Under the pieces are notes generated by a model. It worked only from the letters and a program-made list of their open reading frames with translations. It ran no database searches and was not told the DNA's origin. A DNA stretch of 64,000 nt from Nematopogon swammerdamellus. Taxonomy: Eukaryota > Arthropoda > Insecta > Lepidoptera > Adelidae. Positions 41,700 to 53,852 of this stretch are shown here, piece by piece. The DNA lies in NCBI GenBank assembly GCA_946902875.1, contig OX336343.1:11157361-11221360 (forward strand). Reading direction: 5' to 3'. The translations under genes and the position numbers were made by a program. The first letter of the stretch is position 1. Each line of letters begins with the position of its first letter.

Positions 41700-43850
41700 T
41701 CCGCTCCGCTGCTATCGATCAGTATGCGCGCGCCGTCCGTCCTTCACCCGCTGCCCTTTGCCGGTTCCCCACCGCTCCCTCCCGCCGCCGCCGCCTCCTC
41801 CGCCGCCGAACAAGTACTATTTGTAAACAAGGCGGTGCGACGACGACCGCGACGCAGCTACCTCCTCCGCCGCCGAGCAGAGCGGCAATCAATAAGCGTC
41901 GTCGTCAGTCAGGCAGGCCCGACTCGCAGCGCCAGACAACGCTTAAATCCGAAACATTCAGAATGGGATGCGAAGCTTCAACAGATCAAAAAGGCCGTTG
42001 AAACTTTAACACGGCGTAAATATGCAATTGACTTGGCGAGGGCACTCCCGTGCCCCCAGATTCACCAGATACTGATTCCAGCTTGCGTCCTGAGATACGA
42101 CATTCTACGCTTTAATTAACGTACCTGGTCCCATATAAAAAACGAGGAGGATTTTGTAGTTATAAATAACTAAGTCCGCCTTTAGATAGATATGACAACT
42201 TTAGAAGTTGACTAGAATTAAGCTTAACTTCAATATTGCTGTAATTACCCAACTAGTGGCTTCCCAAAAAAAATTATTAATAAAACTAAGGACTCACACG
42301 AGACTGAGTAAAACCTTAAAAATGCTTCACGCAGCCAACCCAAATCAATACATGAATACCCCAAGTAAATTGTCTACTTCATAACAACGAAAACGCCGCC
42401 ACGTAAACTGGGTCATAGGTCGCGCCCTATTCTTGTTGTGACGGCCCGGGACGGGGGGCGGCGGCGCCTCCCCTAACTCCCCTCTCCCCCACCCGAGCGC
42501 TGCAACTTCCATCCAACCCACTTCCCAGACACATAACTCTTTCAGCGTGCTGCACAAACGGTCCTGCAGACGCTTCCGATGAACCAATTCGGAACTGCGG
42601 ACTTGATCAGGTTAAGAGGCACGCGTCGCCGCCGAAATGAAATCGAGCACTAGGCTGGAAAACTCATTGGAAATTCATAGGTCGTCGAAACCCACATTCT
42701 TGAAACTCTTCTAGAACTTGTCCATCGCTCGTTGGTAACATGACGTTTGACATAGTATGGGACCGTTTTCGTGGTTGAGAGTTTTCGACGGGAACGAATT
42801 CGACCCCATAACAACGATTACCTATCCCAACACCTTTCGCCAGTGTTAAGAGGTAGTAAGTAGGGACAGAAGTTTGCTCTCATCCGGGTTGGAGCCGCAA
42901 ACTTTGACCGGTGGTGATGGAAAGGTCACGGGACGTTAGATGGAGTGAAAGGGAGGAAGCGACTCCCTCTCTGGCGGGGATGACGTCACTCGGCCGCCGC
43001 TCGCTCGATACCTCCCCTTCTCCCGGACGGGAGCGGTGTCCGAGCCGGCCGGGCAGGAAGCACCCTACTGTTCGCATTCCGGTTTAAATTCTAAGGCCTA
43101 GCGCACACATTCATGCGTTCAAGCATGCTCTGTTCTGCATTCATGTTTCAAGCTCTTTCGCACAGCTACAAAAGCCAACAAAATTTATCTTAACTGAACA
43201 CAAGGCATTTTTTTTAAATCTTATTATGTCATGTGTGTGCATTTTTGACGCTCTGGCAGTGCGAATAGTAATTAAATTATGAACGTGGGGCGCAGATCGG
43301 ATGCACGCCTTGCATGCATGTGTGTGCGAGACCTAAGCAATGGGGCTTCCCCTCCGCGCCGCGCCGCCGCCGCCACAAACGTGAGAGGTTGCGCGTTCCG
43401 TTTAATTAGTCAGCCTGTGGCTTGCTATGTCGGCGCCAGCGGGGCGTGTGACTGTCGGGGTGTGCAACCTGAGCCACATGATAATACTCTGGAGATTTGC
43501 ACTTAGTATTATACACTCAGTTTGAATATTAATCACGTCGGAAACTACATATACTGGCAGAAAGTAAACGAAGCGCTCTTCTAAAAAGCACAGAAACATT
43601 TCCGGTGAAAGGTATTTATTAGTCTACCGCAGTAATTTTACGCATAATTGGTAATTGGCCGCTAAAATCGTCACATCAGAAAAAATGTAACCCATCGCGC
43701 GCCCGAGGGCCTATATCGGTCCAAAATGGTGCATATCGACTGGTTTATGCAGCAACCTCGCATCTAGATTTTTGTTTAATTTTTTTACCAATATTCGGTA
43801 AAAAATCAGTGATATGTCGAAGTAACCCTTGCATTCAGTAAGAAGTGTTT
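41700..43850. other. GC-patchy spacer
   Basis: GC-rich blocks at 41740-41900, 42430-42500, 42950-43060 and 43340-43460 give long but compositionally biased frames on both strands. I see no domain and no consistent splice chain. Confidence 0.35.
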
Positions 43851-43854
43851 TTTA

Positions 43855-43985
43855 AATGGAAACTGACATATCTAGCTAGCAAGCTAGATTACGTTACACA
43901 CTTACAACATCCGTGCGTAATGTCAGCCTATAACACCTTGGTGAACTAGCTGCCTTTTCGGTGATTTCCTTTGGGCGTGCTTCGT
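43855..43985 (-). mobile_element. SINE 3' fragment
   Basis: ATGGAAACTGACAT..., CATCCGTGCGTAATGTCAGC and CACCTTGGTGAACTAG match subfamily A on the minus strand. Confidence 0.65.
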
Positions 43986-44079
43986 TTATTTAAAATATCT
44001 ACGTCACACGTAATTTTTCGAGTGATTCCTGGGACTGCTGATGATGACGATAATATTCGTGTACCAATGCTTACAATAC

Positions 44080-45800
44080 AATTTATCTCCTTGTGGGGCT
44101 AGTTCAGACTACATGCCACCGACTCTACATGCGTGAATTTCAATCAAAGTACGTTGTTCTACACCTAATATCGACATACACTCATACAGGCGACACACAC
44201 TCACGCGCTCTGTATTGTAATTTGCAAGAGGCGCAAATTCTCCATCCGTAAGCACCTCCAAGCGGTACGAGTGTGGCGTACTTTGACCAATAAGTACACA
44301 GTTGTAACTGGTTGCAAGCATTTATCTCCTCGTGGGGCTAGCTCAGTCTACATTCCAGTTCGACTACATGCCATGGACTCTACATGCATGAATGTAAGTC
44401 AAAGTACGTTGTTCTACACCGAATATCGACATACACTCATACAGGCCATAGTTACAGGCGACACACACTCACGCGCTCTGTAATTTGCAAGAGGCACAAA
44501 TTCTCCATCCGTAGACACGTCCAAGCACAATGAGCGCGCGGTACGAGTGTGGCGTACTTTGACCAATAAGTACACAGTTGTAACTGGTTGCAAGCATTTA
44601 TCTCCTCGTGGGGCTAGTTCAGTCTACAATTCAGTTCGACTACATGCCACGGACTCTACATGCGTGAATGTCAGTCAAAGTACGTTGTTCTAAACCTAAT
44701 AACGACATACACTCATACATGCCATAGTTACAGGCAACACACACTCACGCGCTCTGTAATTTGCAAGGGGCACAAATTCTCCATCCGTAAGTACCTCCAA
44801 GCACAATGAGCGCGCGGTACGAGTGTGGCGTACTTTGACCAATAAGTACACAGTTGTAACTGGTTGCAAGCATTTATCTCCTCGTGGGGCTAGTTCAGTC
44901 TACAATTCAGTTCGGCTACATGCCACCGACTCTACATGCGTGAATGTCAGTCAAAGTACGTTGTTCTACACCTAATACCGACATACACTCATACATGCCA
45001 TAGTTACAGGCGACACACACTCACGCGCTCTGTAATTCGCAAGGGGCGCACAAATTCTCCATCCGTAAGCACCTCCAAGCACAATGAGCGCGCGGTACGA
45101 GGGTGGCGTACATTGACCAATAAGTACACAGTTGTAACTGGTTGCAAGCATTTATCTCCTCGTGGGGCTAGTTCAGTCTACAATTCAGTTCGACTACATG
45201 CCACCGACTCTACATGCGTGAATGTCAGTCAAAGTACTTTGTTCTATAGTTCATAGTTCATTTATAGTTAGTTCATAGTTCATTTATTACATCTTTGGAC
45301 AAAACTGCCGCTCAGACATGTCACACATTACATTCATATAATATATTATTATTTTTTACATTTCATTTCATTTAATTTGTAACACACTTAAATAAATATA
45401 AAAATACAGAAAAAAAACAGTTTTGTGCATTAAAAGGCCATTAACTAGAGCAAAATTAAAATAAAACATTAAAATACATCGCATCAATAGACATGTCAAA
45501 GGTTAAAAATACAAATAAGTCAATATAAAAATAAAAGTAAAAAAGCTAGCATCAATAGAATTGTCAAATTTAAGAAATAGTTACATTTAAATTGTTGAAT
45601 TAAATCAATTCTACACCTAATATCGACATACACTCATACATGCGACACACACTCACGCGCTCTGTAATTTGCAAGAAGCACAAATTCTCCATCCGTAAGC
45701 ACCTCCAAGCACAATGAGCGCGCGGTACGAGTGTGGCGTACTTTGACCAATAAGTACACAGTTGTAACTGGTTGCAAGCACTCGGTCTAAGAACCACACT
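44080..45800. repeat. Tandem array of about 276-bp units
   Basis: The marker CATTTATCTCCTCGTGGGGC recurs at 44081, 44320, 44596, 44872 and 45150, giving steps of 239, 276, 276 and 278. Units share ATGCGTGAATGTCAGTCAAAG, ACACACACTCACGCGCTCTG and GACCAATAAGTACACAGTTG. The last unit is interrupted by an insertion at 45246-45609 and resumes to about 45782. Short frames in it are repeat translations. Confidence 0.92.
45246..45609 (-). mobile_element. Insertion in the tandem array, LINE-like tail
   Basis: AT-rich 364 bases beginning with TTCATAGTTCATTTAT repeats, breaking a unit between TTGTTCTA and TCTACACC. The (TTCATAG/TTTAT)n start suggests the microsatellite tail of a minus-strand LINE 3' end. 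No open frame. Confidence 0.55.
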
Positions 45801-45984
45801 GAATGGTTAGTTAGACGGATAAAGTCACTCGGAAAGCAATCGAAAGAAGACGTGGCTACTTTGAGACCACAGGCAGGTGACAGGGCCTCCTCTCCTCTGT
45901 TCTACAGCATACCCAAAAAAATCTGTAGTTTAATTATTTTAGAACATGATTTGCTCCATGGTCATCCCTTCCCTTGGCTTAATG

Positions 45985-46095
45985 GTAGAGTTAACTGTTA
46001 ACCCCATTAGCATTGGTACACTGTATGCCCGAAGATCGGTCGAAGCGGCTATGAAAAACGGTTCGTATTTTTTTGTCCAGTTCAAAGTGTGTGGT
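45985..46095 (+). mobile_element. SINE body fragment
   Basis: GATCGGTCGAAGCGGCTATG and TTTTTTTGTCCAGTTCAAAGTGT resemble subfamily A in plus orientation. Confidence 0.55.
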
Positions 46096-46139
46096 GTGGC
46101 GTGGCGTACACCACGTAACGTAGGTGAGAAATTGTTAAA

Positions 46140-46318
46140 GTTGTTTTTGACGTGATGACGTCACGTCTTATAAATTGATGAACACCGGCTGCACACACGA
46201 AAAAGTGTCACGTTCCATTTGAGCCTGTGTGCAAGCGAGAGCGCGTAACAAGCAATAGAGAGGCACAATCGGCGCAAAACGTCATCACGTAAAACTATCG
46301 TCCGTAAACCGACTTTTT
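46140..46318 (-). repeat. About 175-bp dispersed repeat, intact copy
   Basis: The uninterrupted form of the repeat that is split at 9286-9955; on the minus strand it runs from GTCGGTTTACGGACGATAG to GACGTGACGTCATCACGTC. Confidence 0.75.
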
Positions 46319-46694
46319 TTATGGAAACTGACACGGTTGGCTACATCACCTACTACATCCGTGATGCCAGCCCATAAAACCTTGCTGAACTAGGTGCCGT
46401 GTCAGTGCTTACATTCGGTCGTGTCAACTACACTGAATTGGACGAAAAGCACGAACTATTTACATAGCTGTTTGAACCGACCTCTCATTCAGTGCGGTGG
46501 TCACCAACACCAACCCGGGCGGGTTAAACCCTACCACCTAGTAAGGTAAGAAGAGAAGGGACCTACAGTTTACGTGGAATTCGAACCACGGTCAGCCTCC
46601 AACGGTCGGGCGGTCACCCATCCAAGTACTGACCGCGCCCAGGTGTGCTTAACAACAGTCCACCGACCGCACTACCGAGCTACAGAGGCTGACA
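46314..46694 (-). mobile_element. Full-length SINE subfamily A, 381 bp
   Basis: A-tail (T-run 46314-46320), 3' end ATGGAAACTGACACGGTTGG, CATCCGTGATGCCAGCCCAT, body ATTGGACGAAAAGCACGAAC, CTACCACCTAGTAAGG, GGGACCTACAGTTTACGTGG, and a complete 5S-like head (CACCCATCCAAGTACTGACC, GCGCCCAGGTGTGCTTAACA in reverse sense) ending AGAGGCTGACA. The best reference copy in this window. Confidence 0.88.
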
Positions 46695-46895
46695 ATGTCT
46701 GTCAGTGTTGTGCGTCGCTAGCTGCCCTCGTCTCGCCAGCGCTTGCGCCTGCACTGCACTCGCAGCGGACGTCACGCTCGCGTCCCGTGCGTCATCGCCG
46801 CAACCACTCGCCCTTTGATTTGCATTCATCGAGCCTTCCACACAAGTCGCTGGTTGAGCCAGCGAGCGAGGTTATCACTACTTCGCCTGAGGCTC

Positions 46896-47131
46896 TTTTT
46901 TTTTATGGAAACTGACACGGTTGGCTACATCACCTACAACATCCGCGATGTCACCCCATAACACCGGATGAACTTGGTGCCACGTCAGTGCTTCCCTTAG
47001 GTCGTGCCGGCTACACTAAACTGGACGAAAAACACAAACTATTTACATAGCCGTTTCGCCCGACCTTTCATTCAGTGCGGTGGTATCAACCCGGGCGGGT
47101 TAAACCCTACCACCTAGTAATATAAGAAGGG
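46896..47131 (-). mobile_element. SINE subfamily A, 5'-truncated
   Basis: A-tail and 3' two thirds; ends at CACCTAGTAATATAAGAAGGGAG where another repeat begins. Confidence 0.82.
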
Positions 47132-47225
47132 AGTCATATCCCTTAGTCGCCTTTTACGACATACACGGGGAGAGATGCAGTGGGGCTATTCTTTTAAAGT
47201 ACCGGCCCCACACGGTTCGATTAAT
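47130..47225 (-). repeat. About 95-bp dispersed repeat
   Basis: CTTAGTCGCCTTTTACGACA, CACGGGGAGAGATGCAG and AAAGTACCGGCCCCACACGG; the same sequence occurs inverted at 63015-63100. Confidence 0.8.
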
Positions 47226-47486
47226 AATTTTTTTTTACATTTCATTGCGTAGGTACAAGTCAATATTTGTATGGAGAAAAGATGCGGATAAAATTGCCAT
47301 ACAAATAATAATGTTGTCAGCCTCGGTAATTCTCGGTCAAAAAATCTCATAATTCAGTCTCTGTATTGTAGTAGCTGTCTCAATCAATGTATAAAAGTGT
47401 TATTACAAGCATGTGGAAATCTATGAAGTGTGTGGAGTGTGAATAGTGACTGTCTAGTCTAGTGCTTCACTTCGAGCACATAGGCA

Positions 47487-48215
47487 CAGATTACTAAATA
47501 GTTACTTCGTAAAAGATGAATCTCTCCATAGAAAAAGTTACGTACCTTCGGCTTTAATAGCCTAAACTTTTACGACGCCAGTCGCTGTGTGCGAAAATGT
47601 ACCTAAACGAAAGAGCGTAAAGTGATTATTGCTTTGCAGCTGCGCGCGGACGCGGGGCCTTGAAGCAAATTCGGTGACGTTAGGGCTGCTACTTTCGATA
47701 AAAATATCAATGCATTACACAATCTTTAATATTATTATATTGTAAAGAGGAAATATGTGTGAATGTTTGTTCGCGAGCTGCAGCACAGATTTAAAAATGT
47801 TTTTTTACTGTTAGATAGGTACCAATTTTTTTTTTATTTAACATATAGGCTACTACTAGTTTTAGCCCGCGGCTTCGCCCTCGTTAAAATATATTAAAGG
47901 AAGAAATTAGTTCAGCCCGAAAATACTTCAGGTAATCCTACCTACCTACTACCCCTGTAATGTTATTATTGTTACCTGTACGCATGCTTATCTAACCGAT
48001 TTTATTCGGTATAGATTAAAAATACATCTGCCAAGCGAAGCCGGACTTATTGCCGGCGGCAATTACTTCCAGTCGACCTTTACATACACCTTTCTGCTTG
48101 GCAGAAGGCGGACTTATTGCCGTAGGCAATCGATTTCAGTGATCGCCGGCGGTCCGGTCGGCGGTAGGTAGTTATCGCGCGCAAGTACATAGAGTGCGTG
48201 AGCCCTGACATAGGT
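47487..48215. repeat. Second copy of the FoxK-intron repeat, interrupted
   Basis: 47487-47665 and 48137-48215 match 23284-23576; about 470 unrelated bases in between contain a repeat tail (TTTTAGCCCGCGGCTTCGCCCTCG near 47860). Confidence 0.7.
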
Positions 48216-48235
48216 GCCTAGCCTACAACTAGTCC

Positions 48236-48490
48236 GGTCGTAGTGCGTCGTCCCTATTGCAGACGTGCGAGTTCGTGCGACAGGGACGACACTCTATACA
48301 ACCGGATGGTCTCTTTCTAAAGCTCGACACGCATTATTTGTTGCCGGGAACTGTACAGTAGGCGGCAGTCTTCGGGCTTTAGAAAGAGACAATCCGGTTG
48401 TATAGATAGAGCGTCGTCTCTGTCGCAGTAACTCGCACGTCTCTGTGCGACAATCAAAGTCTCATATGTGCATTATTTACTGGCGCGTAC
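48236..48490. mobile_element. Two adjoining copies of the CTTTAGAAAGAGACAA MITE
   Basis: TCTCTTTCTAAAGCTCG (48310-48327) and GGCTTTAGAAAGAGACAATCCGG (48378-48400) with CGTGCGACAGGGACGAC and CTCTGTGCGACA loops equal the element at 15859-16024; the order of arms suggests two copies joined. Confidence 0.7.
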
Positions 48491-48557
48491 TGTACGAAGA
48501 TGGCTCGAAGCTATTCGCCGAGACAACTTTGAGCCATATAATATTATGGTTATTTAA

Positions 48558-48661
48558 TTTTTTTTTATGGAAACTGACACGGTTGGCTACATCACCTACA
48601 ACATCCGCGATGTCAGCCCATAACACCTGGTGAACTTGGTGCCACGTCAGTGCTTCCCTTA
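48558..48661 (-). mobile_element. SINE subfamily A 3' end
   Basis: A-tail then ATGGAAACTGACACGGTTGG to CACGTCAGTGCTTCCCTTA, cut off there. Confidence 0.8.
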
Positions 48662-48664
48662 ATT

Positions 48665-49310
48665 GACGATTGTGACCATTTTATGCGAGTTTCCAAAAAC
48701 ATTCAGAACATAATTTATGTCTTGGAATATATACATTACTAATATTTATCTATAAACAAGACAGATACAGATATAACGATACACGCAGCAGCAAGACGAC
48801 CATATGCATCGACATAATTATAACTCCTGAAATAGGCAGCAATGTAGAGATAGCTGCGAAAGAATTAAAAAACTAAACCAAAAAAAAAGCACGCGATTAT
48901 GTATGGTCCGACAGTTCTCTGGACCTCACGACACAGTGGCACCAGCTAGTGGCCAACAGACATGCATGTTTGTAGCGAATATAATTTGTGGACAAAGCCT
49001 TAATAATAAAGAAAAAGAATTATAAAGAAATAAAGGTGAAACCTTGTTAGTTCTTCCTGACAAGTTTTTATCGGTGTTATTATTTTCATAATTTCATTGT
49101 AAAGTTGTTGTTTGGTAATTGTGTCATTTACTTAGGTAGTAGGTCATTCATCATTCATTACCAAGTAAAAGTAAGAAAGATCCGTTAATATTTTAAGCGC
49201 AAAATTTTCTCGACATAATAATATAGATTTTCTTTCACCTATATTCTTATACCGAGTGTGATATTTTTGTTCATTATTATTCCCGCAGGTTACCGCGGGA
49301 CTAAGCTTAT
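48665..49310. other. AT-rich spacer
   Basis: Nothing recognised. Confidence 0.35.
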
Positions 49311-49314
49311 CGCT

Positions 49315-49527
49315 TACCTTTAATAAAATCCAACGTCTGCTTTCTGTCTGTATGTCTGTCTGTCCGCTTATAACTTGAGAACCACTGAACCGATTTTAAT
49401 ACAGTTTGCTTCTACGGATAGCTTGGTTCTTGCCATCAATTATACTTTCATCACGTTAAATGGCTTATGAGGTTAGCAGAGAAGTCAAATATGAGAGCGG
49501 GCGGAGCCGCGGGCACAGCTAGTGTTA
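49315..49527 (+). repeat. Dispersed element end, copy 1
   Basis: AAAATCCAACGTCTGCTTTC, GTCTGTCTGTCCGCTTATAAC, GAGAACCACTGAACCGATTT and GGGCGGAGCCGCGGGCACAGC; the same in direct orientation at 55075-55297. Confidence 0.8.
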
Positions 49528-49529
49528 TA

Positions 49530-50760
49530 TACGAGTATAATCCAAGTGTGCCCGATTTTTTTCGTAATATGTGAAGAGATTGGTACTTGGTGTCCCAGCC
49601 CAGCATTACAATGAAGTCCAATGATAACGTGTGCCGTGTCGTGAAATGTAATCTTATCGACTGTTGTGGCGCCAAGTCGATCGCACTGTGTCTCGTGCTA
49701 TGCGCGAGTTGTGTGCCTTCCAACATCCAACACAATCTACTGCTGCTTCGTGTTTACGTTTCATATGCGGCGGGGCGGCGCCGCGGCGGCCGTATGTAAA
49801 CACGACACACGACCTACCTACGAAAATCTGGCTGAAACTCTGTTGCAGACTTTGATCGACAGAGCCAATTATGTACAATCAACTTTGTTGAAGTACGCCC
49901 ACGCCAAACAACATTTCACGACGTAGGTATATGTTGCAATTTCCAATCAACCATCACGCATATGTTTAATCTGTGCCTAAACTGCGACATGAAATGGGCC
50001 AATTCTATGTAATAGAAGAGACATTCCAATTTCACAACATTCGGATGTTTTTAATGAAATCTAGATATCGATGTTTTTGCTGTCGCTGCATTTGCATAGT
50101 TGTGTCATTAAGTCTCAATGTTAAAATATCACAGAAGATGTTGTGATTCGATATTTTGATTTCACCGTCAATGGTATTATTGACCTGACTTTTGCATAAA
50201 ACAAAACAAATAGTGGCAGGATATCCTATTATTATAGGCGGTAGCGCTGCGCCCTGGTCCCTGGTCAACCAGAGAGCTTGAGCCCAAATTCTTGAGAATT
50301 CCTGAACGACGGATTCAGCTCGGTGAACTGTTGAGTTGACAGATAACCATATACAGGTGATATAAAGAGTGGACATCATACAGGTATAATGTAATTTTAT
50401 ATTTTTAAAAGTTAATGTTTTCTAATTCAAATCGAAAGTTCGACAATATTATATTTCACACATATCACCCATCATGTTATTGGTGAAAGGTTAACATTTT
50501 GTTACACTGTTAGTAAGTAAACATAATAAAAATTTTATACAGGATAAATAGGGCCCAAAAATACAGGAAGTTGAGCTGTTATCGAGTCGTTTGCTAATAG
50601 GGCAATATATAAACCAGATATTATAACCAATTATCCCGTTAGCTACACACCACAAGCCAGTAATTATTATGATATAATAAGGTGCGCGGCGTTAAAAAAG
50701 TGCGAATAAGTGCGTCACGTGCGTGTAGCATTGACAAATTTAATTTTGGGTAAAATCCGA
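49530..50760. other. Unrecognised spacer
   Basis: GC-rich patch at 49760-49800; no domain in any frame. Confidence 0.35.
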
Positions 50761-50782
50761 ATCACTTGATCGGTGAAGACAA

Positions 50783-50950
50783 AATGCATACTGGCGCGAT
50801 AGCCTCGATGGTGGATACTGTTATCGGGCCGTGGAATCCGGCACACGCGGTCACTACCAATATTATCGACAATGTTGCAAATATTGACGCTTTATCGCAT
50901 AAAATGCGCGAGGTTCGTGATCCAATATGCTCGCGACGCCGACGTGGCCG
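50783..50950 (+). CDS. Tentative open frame, unknown
   Basis: An ATG opens MHTGAIASMVDTVIGPWNPA, then IDNVANIDALSHKMREVRDP, with normal composition up to an Arg-rich end that runs into a poly-C tract read as prolines. Could be a first exon or an element fragment; no known family. Confidence 0.22.
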
Positions 50951-50972
50951 GCCCCCCCCCCCCCCCCCCCCC
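50951..50972. repeat. Poly-C run, about 22 bases
   Basis: An uninterrupted C homopolymer after GGCCGG. Runs of this length are unusual and also a common assembly weak point. Confidence 0.85.
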
Positions 50973-51340
50973 AAAAACTATGCCCAAAGTCGCCAAATTA
51001 TAATTTCAAGTTCTAGTTTCCTAGTGGTAGGACAAATTTAAGGATTTTCATCTAACTCGGTTGGTCAAATTTGAGATGATGTAAGGTAGTTTTGTCGATG
51101 GGACAGTCGACTGTGTGACTCATTCATATCATAACAAACTAAATTACCTTCTCTAAGGTGCAGTTAAACGGCGGCGTGCTCAACCTCTGGCTCGGAACAG
51201 GTCGGCGCAGCTCGGCAAAGTTCGCACGATCCATCGGTTGCGTTGTTTTGATCCACGCGCTTGCTTTTTCGGATTAAAACGAACCGCGCCTACACGGAGA
51301 TGGCGCGACTCGTCTGGGCGCGTGCCTCTTGTGTAGGGAG

Positions 51341-51751
51341 TAGGCTTGCCAGATCTGATGTTAGACTTTCCGGGACATATCTACTAACTGCAGTCCTTCA
51401 CAAATAATATCAATGTTTTATTTTTTACGGCGAACTTTTAGAGTTTTTTTTTTATAGCAAACAACTTTAGTAAGCAACACTATACTAAAATGAAAGTAGA
51501 ATCTTTCTTTACCATTAATTATTCATATTTCTTGTTAGTTGCTAATTTGAGTAATTTATCAGCATCTGGACTTTTGCTTGCCGTTCGGTTCGCCTTCTTT
51601 GCGCGACGTCAAGTCGTAGGTATGTACAAACATATTTTTCTTCCCGGGACAAATTGCACTCTTCGGGACAAAATGATCCTTCGCCCGGGACACGGGGCAT
51701 TGGAGCCTAGCCCGGGACAATCCCGGAAATCCCGGGCATCTGGCAACCCTA
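51341..51751. mobile_element. hAT-type MITE, 411 bp
   Basis: Ends TAGGCTTGCCAGAT and TAGGGTTGCCAGAT (reverse complement) with exact 8-bp target duplication GTAGGGAG at 51333-51340 and 51752-51759. CCCGGGACA repeats fill its right side. No transposase. Confidence 0.88.
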
Positions 51752-51759
51752 GTAGGGAG

Positions 51760-52300
51760 GGACGCCGCAATTTCTCATCTTCACATCATTTCACATATGA
51801 CTTAATGCGTTAAGTTAAACGCTAAATTGATGTTGTTCTGTGGCAAGTAGGTATGTATATGCCCTCTGCACGTTACGGACGGACGGTGGTGCTCAGGCGC
51901 AGCTCAGGTAGCTGACATAAGCGCTGACGCAACCGGTCAAGCCAAGCACTACGCTGTTTGTTTACGTTCTTATCTCGCTTTAGGTAATCAATCATATTTA
52001 ATGGATGACCTCGGGGATTACGTACGGTACGGAACGCGCCGCCGCTACGTCTCCAAGTTAAACGTGTCGCCGACGAATTAGACGTCTCATGGATACAATT
52101 TGGTACTGCATACTATCCATTGACGGTTCGTGGATGTGATCTTCTAATAAGTGAACCAGGGACGCGACTCCCAGATTACTCAAGTTTTATCGGCGAAATG
52201 ATTTGTTGCCTTAAATAAACAAAAAAATATGTATTTAGTTAGCTATACTCAATTAGGAGCAGTAGGTACAATAGGTGCCCACTTTTAAGCGGTACGCCCT
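51760..52300. other. Unrecognised spacer
   Basis: No coding signal or known repeat. Confidence 0.35.
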
Positions 52301-52319
52301 AATAAAAGTCCGAATGTTA

Positions 52320-52690
52320 GATTACAAAATTAAAAATAAAAATATTATTTTTATAAAACCCAACTATGAAAAACAAAGTAAACAAGGCAAGTTGATCTTA
52401 AAGAGCAGTATAAAATGCTGTAGTCGGGCTCCCTATTCATTTTAATTCCTTAAAACGATCATACTAAACTTACCTCGTTTTCTTCGTTTTTCATAGACGG
52501 CCGCCATTTTGAATTGTATACAAAATTTGGTAGGTACCCATTGTTACCCGTGTAATTGAGACACACCAAATGACACCAAAATCGGACGAGTCGTTTAGAA
52601 GTTACAGTCATCCTAACACACATACATACATATATTCAGACTAAACACATTACCCTCCTTTTCGCTTCGACAAAGTCGGGTAATAAAAGG
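52320..52690 (+). repeat. Dispersed element end with AGTCGGGTAA tail
   Basis: AACAAGGCAAGTTGATCTTAAA, GACGGCCGCCATTTTGAATTG, TTACCCGTGTAATT and CATACATACATATATTCAG to CTTTTCGCTTCGACAAAGTCGGGTAA; shares pieces with 31380-31785 and 1170-1210. Confidence 0.65.
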
Positions 52691-52856
52691 TCTTTCAACC
52701 TTCTACCAAAGCTTATACTTCCGCGGTGGCGACGATATCGCGATCAATCATTCAGGGAAATATATCGATCGTTTACATAAAGCTATTTACGGAACACAAG
52801 AGAAAGTGAAGGAAACTCACCTCTTGTAAGTACCTATTCAATATTTAAGTGAGGCC

Positions 52857-53005
52857 CCAAGCCAGCTATGAGGCGGCCGAAAACGTCATCAGCCAATTTG
52901 TTCGTACGCCTTTCGAAGACACCCAGGTTGTAGGAGCCAGGAAACCAGCTCACCGGAAGACCGTTTCATATTTTCGCGGTACGACTATAGACAATATTAC
53001 TGGGC
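52857..53005 (-). pseudogene. LINE C-terminal coding remnant
   Basis: Minus-strand NGLPVSWFPGSYNLGVFERR repeats the LPxxxFPxxYNLGVFKRR pattern of the fragment at 60412-60665. One stop is visible before the Asn. Confidence 0.65.
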
Positions 53006-53009
53006 ACGA

Positions 53010-53540
53010 CACGGGCACGAATTAGAGATGCAGTGCATTCGAAGTTGTGGGACGTCCACATATCAGGGACAGGAGGGATGCAGGAAGTTTATTCATCAGA
53101 CCACCGGTCATGTTAATAAGATGAACGATGGGCTGCATAGGTTGAGCGAACCAAACATACATACACACACGTTTTATAAGAAGTAAAGAGTAGAGAAGAG
53201 AAGAACGGCTCGGCAGACGCTACCAGCCGTAAACTCGTGTAGATCGCGGACGTCGTAAAAATATACCTAGAAACAACTCTACCGTTACGTTCGCAGAGGA
53301 GCTTCCAACCAAACCTACGAGGCGGGACAAACTATAGGAAAATTATAGGTTGGGAAACGAAAATTGTAGGTGTATGGAAGAGATCTGTCAAATTATCCAA
53401 GTTGATTAAGGCACGTGGAAATCGTTGTTCCAATTCTGATTTCATTCTGCCAAGATTCTTCGACTGTTGTTCGATTAAGTTAAGGTATCGACGAGGATAT
53501 CGAACAACCCTCCATTCCACCGACGAAAAAAGCTGACACG
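53010..53540. other. Unrecognised spacer
   Basis: No domain or repeat identified. Confidence 0.35.
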
Positions 53541-53544
53541 GCAC

Positions 53545-53852
53545 CTCACTGGGCGTGGTTTCCTAGAACGATAAAAAAGGTATGGACTCCGAACCCTATC
53601 CTCGCCAGCGTAACACGAAATAAGCAAAAGCATGCTTGTTTCGTATGGACTGTTTAAAGTGCCCGCATGCTGTGTGTTTACGTGTAAAAACATTACAGCC
53701 AAGTTTAGTGTGCACAATAGTGGAATATCTTATCATCGGTAAGTACACTCCGCTCCCCGCAACTCGGCGACGCTAGTTCTCATACAAGCATTTGACAGTC
53801 CGGCGTCCATACCTTTTTTATCGTTCTAGGTGGTTTCGTAAGGTGAGATGGA
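53545..53852. mobile_element. MITE with ~45-bp inverted ends, about 308 bp
   Basis: CTAGAACGATAAAAAAGGTATGGAC on the left is mirrored on the right by GTCCATACCTTTTTTATCGTTCTAG; the outer parts (CCTCACTGGGCGTGGTTT / AAACCA..GGTGAGATGG) are more diverged. No open frame. Confidence 0.8.

Noticed and set aside
44936..45256. 106-codon frame in the 276-bp array
   Set aside because: Translation of tandem repeat units, not conserved between units in frame.
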